A stretch of DNA of 64,000 bases from Virgisporangium aurantiacum (GTDB lineage Bacteria; Actinomycetota; Actinomycetes; Mycobacteriales; Micromonosporaceae), in the NCBI RefSeq assembly GCF_016863635.1, contig NZ_BOPG01000030.1, forward strand, positions 62,001-126,000, given 5' to 3'. A program made the position numbers and the translations under genes. Below, piece after piece: positions 62,313-64,000 of the stretch; the first letter of the stretch is position 1, and every line of letters starts with the position of its first letter. The notes under the pieces were generated by a model that ran no database searches, had not been told where the DNA came from, and was given only the letters and a program-made list of their open reading frames with translations.

Positions 62313-64000
62313 GTGGTTTCCGGGCCGCTCATCGCGCGTGACCCCGAGCGCGAGCAGATCCGCAACGCGCTCTCCGGTGCGGCGGGAGGGGTGTTCATCA
62401 CGGGCACGTCCGGCGTCGGGAAGACGAGGCTGGCGCAGGAGGCGGTGTCCGGGCGGCGCGCGGTCGTCACGCTCGTCGGCACCGCGGCGGCGAAATGCAT
62501 CGCACTGGCGCCGCTGCTCGCGGTGTTTCCCGACCTCGATCCCGAGCACGGCATCGCGCAGGCCCGGGCGCGGCTGATCCGCAGCCGGCCGCTGCTGCTG
62601 GTCGACGACGCGCACTGGCTCGACGCCACCACCCAGACGCTGCTGCACCTGCTGGTCACCACGCGCCAGGTGCGGATGGTGATGATCGCGTCGAGCGACC
62701 ACCCGGTCCCGTCGACGCTGCTGGACCTGTGGAAGAACGGCCACCTGGACCGGGTCGACCTCGAACCGTTGTCGCCGGAGGCGTCCACGCAGGTGGTCGA
62801 GATGCTGGTCGGCGCGCCGGTCGCGGCGGAGGTGGCGGCCGACCTCTACACCCGGTCGCGGGGGCTTCCGCTGGCGCTGCGCGAACTGGTCACCGAGGCG
62901 GTGTCGACCGGTGCGCTGGTGGTCGACGACGGGCTGGGCCGGGCGGTCCGGCCGTTGCCGCCGTCGCGCCGGCTGCGCGAGGTGGTGACGCGCAATCTCG
63001 CGGTCGCCGACCCCGGAGGGCGTGCGGTGCTCGACGTGGTGGCGCTGGCCGAACCGGTGCCGCTCGACCTCCTGCTGCGTCTGGTGGGTGAAGTAGACGT
63101 CGACGCGGCCGAGCGGGCCGGTCTGGTCTGCGTGTCCCGGTCGCGGATCGACACGCTGGCCCGGCACGTGGTGAGCGCCGGCCACCCGTTGTACGCCGAG
63201 CAGGCGCTGGCCGCGCTCGGCGGGCTCGACCGCCGGCGGCTGCTGGCCCGGCTGGTCGAGTCGAGCCGCGACATCGCCGGGCTCGGCGAGGCGCTGACGC
63301 TGCGGCTGGCCGCCTGGTGCCTGGAGATCGGCGAACCGGTGCCGGTCGAGGACCTGCTCCGCGCGACCCGGCTGACCCACCGCTCGCTCGACCCCGACCT
63401 GGCCGCCCGGTTCGCCGGCGAACTCTGGCGGCAGCGCCCCGGCTTCGACGCCGGCCTCCTGTACGCCACGACGCTGGCCCGCCAGCAGCGGTACGAGGCG
63501 TCGCTGGAGATCCTCACGTCGCTGCTCGACCAGTGCCGGTCCGAGGACGAGCGGACGACCCGGGCGTCGATGGCCAACGAGATCCTCGCCCGGCTGGGCC
63601 GGCACGACGACGCCATGGCCGAACTGCGCCGGGCCGAGGAGACCGTGTCCAGCCGCCGGGCAAAGGCCCACCTGGTCGCGCGTCGCGGGTTCACCGCGAA
63701 CCTCGCCGGCCGCACCCGCGCCGGGTTGACGCTGATCGACCCGCTCCTGGCCAGCGCCGACGACGACGAGGTGCACGAGGCGCAGGCGTACGCCGTCGCG
63801 ATGCTCGCCCTCGACGGCCGGGCCGAGCAGGCGCTCGCGGTCGCCGACCGGGTCGACGCGCGGGCCGACGCCGACGCCGACCGGCTCGCTCCGCCCCGCC
63901 AGATGCAGGCGGTGCAGCGGGGTTACGCGCTGCTCTACGCCGGCCGGCTGCTCGACGCCGACCGGTGGGCCGCGCAGGGCCTGCGCGCCACGGAGGAACT
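62313..64000 (+). CDS. Large ATP-binding regulator (LAL/LuxR type), 3' end outside window
   Basis: An open frame of 562 codons with no stop up to the window edge. VFITGTSGVGKTRLAQEAV is Walker A, LLLVDDAHWLDATTQTLLHLL Walker B with the LAL-typical DDAHWLD, and SRGLPLALRELVTEAV the GLPL motif of STAND ATPases. A winged-helix region and TPR-like repeats follow. A LuxR helix-turn-helix would be expected past the end. GTG 62313 is chosen from the TTGACG/GATGCT promoter that ends six bases upstream; the frame is closed by a stop at 62238-62240. It probably regulates the divergent secreted proteins. Confidence 0.8.
   Translation, partial: MVSGPLIARDPEREQIRNALSGAAGGVFITGTSGVGKTRLAQEAVSGRRAVVTLVGTAAAKCIALAPLLAVFPDLDPEHGIAQARARLIRSRPLLLVDDAHWLDATTQTLLHLLVTTRQVRMVMIASSDHPVPSTLLDLWKNGHLDRVDLEPLSPEASTQVVEMLVGAPVAAEVAADLYTRSRGLPLALRELVTEAVSTGALVVDDGLGRAVRPLPPSRRLREVVTRNLAVADPGGRAVLDVVALAEPVPLDLLLRLVGEVDVDAAERAGLVCVSRSRIDTLARHVVSAGHPLYAEQALAALGGLDRRRLLARLVESSRDIAGLGEALTLRLAAWCLEIGEPVPVEDLLRATRLTHRSLDPDLAARFAGELWRQRPGFDAGLLYATTLARQQRYEASLEILTSLLDQCRSEDERTTRASMANEILARLGRHDDAMAELRRAEETVSSRRAKAHLVARRGFTANLAGRTRAGLTLIDPLLASADDDEVHEAQAYAVAMLALDGRAEQALAVADRVDARADADADRLAPPRQMQAVQRGYALLYAGRLLDADRWAAQGLRATEE

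Overview
The window is high-GC DNA with actinobacterial codon use, frequent GTG starts, many ATGA/GTGA gene overlaps, leaderless promoters and families typical of filamentous actinomycetes: SigE-type ECF sigma factor, LuxR/LAL and XRE-STAND regulators, ricin and AbfB lectins, and Tat/Sec secreted proteins. A member of the Micromonosporaceae (Micromonospora, Actinoplanes or Dactylosporangium type) is the best guess. This is inferred from content only. I see no rRNA, tRNA, CRISPR array, insertion sequence or prophage structure.

Region 1 (1-14.2 kb) is mixed housekeeping and small-molecule genes: the end of an MBL-fold hydrolase, a YflT-like stress protein, four VOC/glyoxalase-fold proteins (several with leaderless starts), EthD and PhzF proteins, two leucine-rich-variant repeat proteins, a PhyH-type dioxygenase, a pyrE-pyrF pair with an unusual active-site residue in PyrF, an esterase, a kinase-like phosphotransferase, and a stand-alone caspase-fold protein with a C-terminal prepeptidase-like domain.

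Region 2 (14.2-33.7 kb) is metabolism and secretion: a molybdenum hydroxylase operon (2Fe-2S domain fused to the large subunit, separate FAD subunit) with a TetR gene and a palindromic operator; an SGNH hydrolase divergent from a second TetR; an AbfB-ricin lectin pair; a LAL regulator; a GH3 glycosidase with beta-trefoil insert and C-terminal CBM; a BNR-repeat secreted protein whose start lies in the loop of a 14-bp hairpin; a secreted peptidoglycan-binding-like protein; and a compact acyl-AMP ligase plus ACP-GNAT fusion.

Region 3 (33.8-59 kb) looks like a conflict or signalling island. It starts with an XRE-STAND-TPR regulator and two divergent proteins sharing a TIR-like core. Next come five consecutive large, beta-rich, mutually related proteins of unknown function (38.85-50.6 kb), then two tandem caspase-like peptidases and an unknown protein joined to them by a 4-base overlap. 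After a SigE-type sigma factor operon comes a SLATT (DUF4231) membrane protein divergent from a TPR-S protein with a deoxyribosyltransferase-like N-terminus, followed by a SLOG-domain protein. The five-paralog plus caspase block is the best candidate for an undescribed system.

Region 4 (59-64 kb) holds a MerR-methyltransferase divergent pair with a clear operator, two secreted proteins with related palindromes upstream, and the start of a second large ATP-binding regulator that runs off the end.
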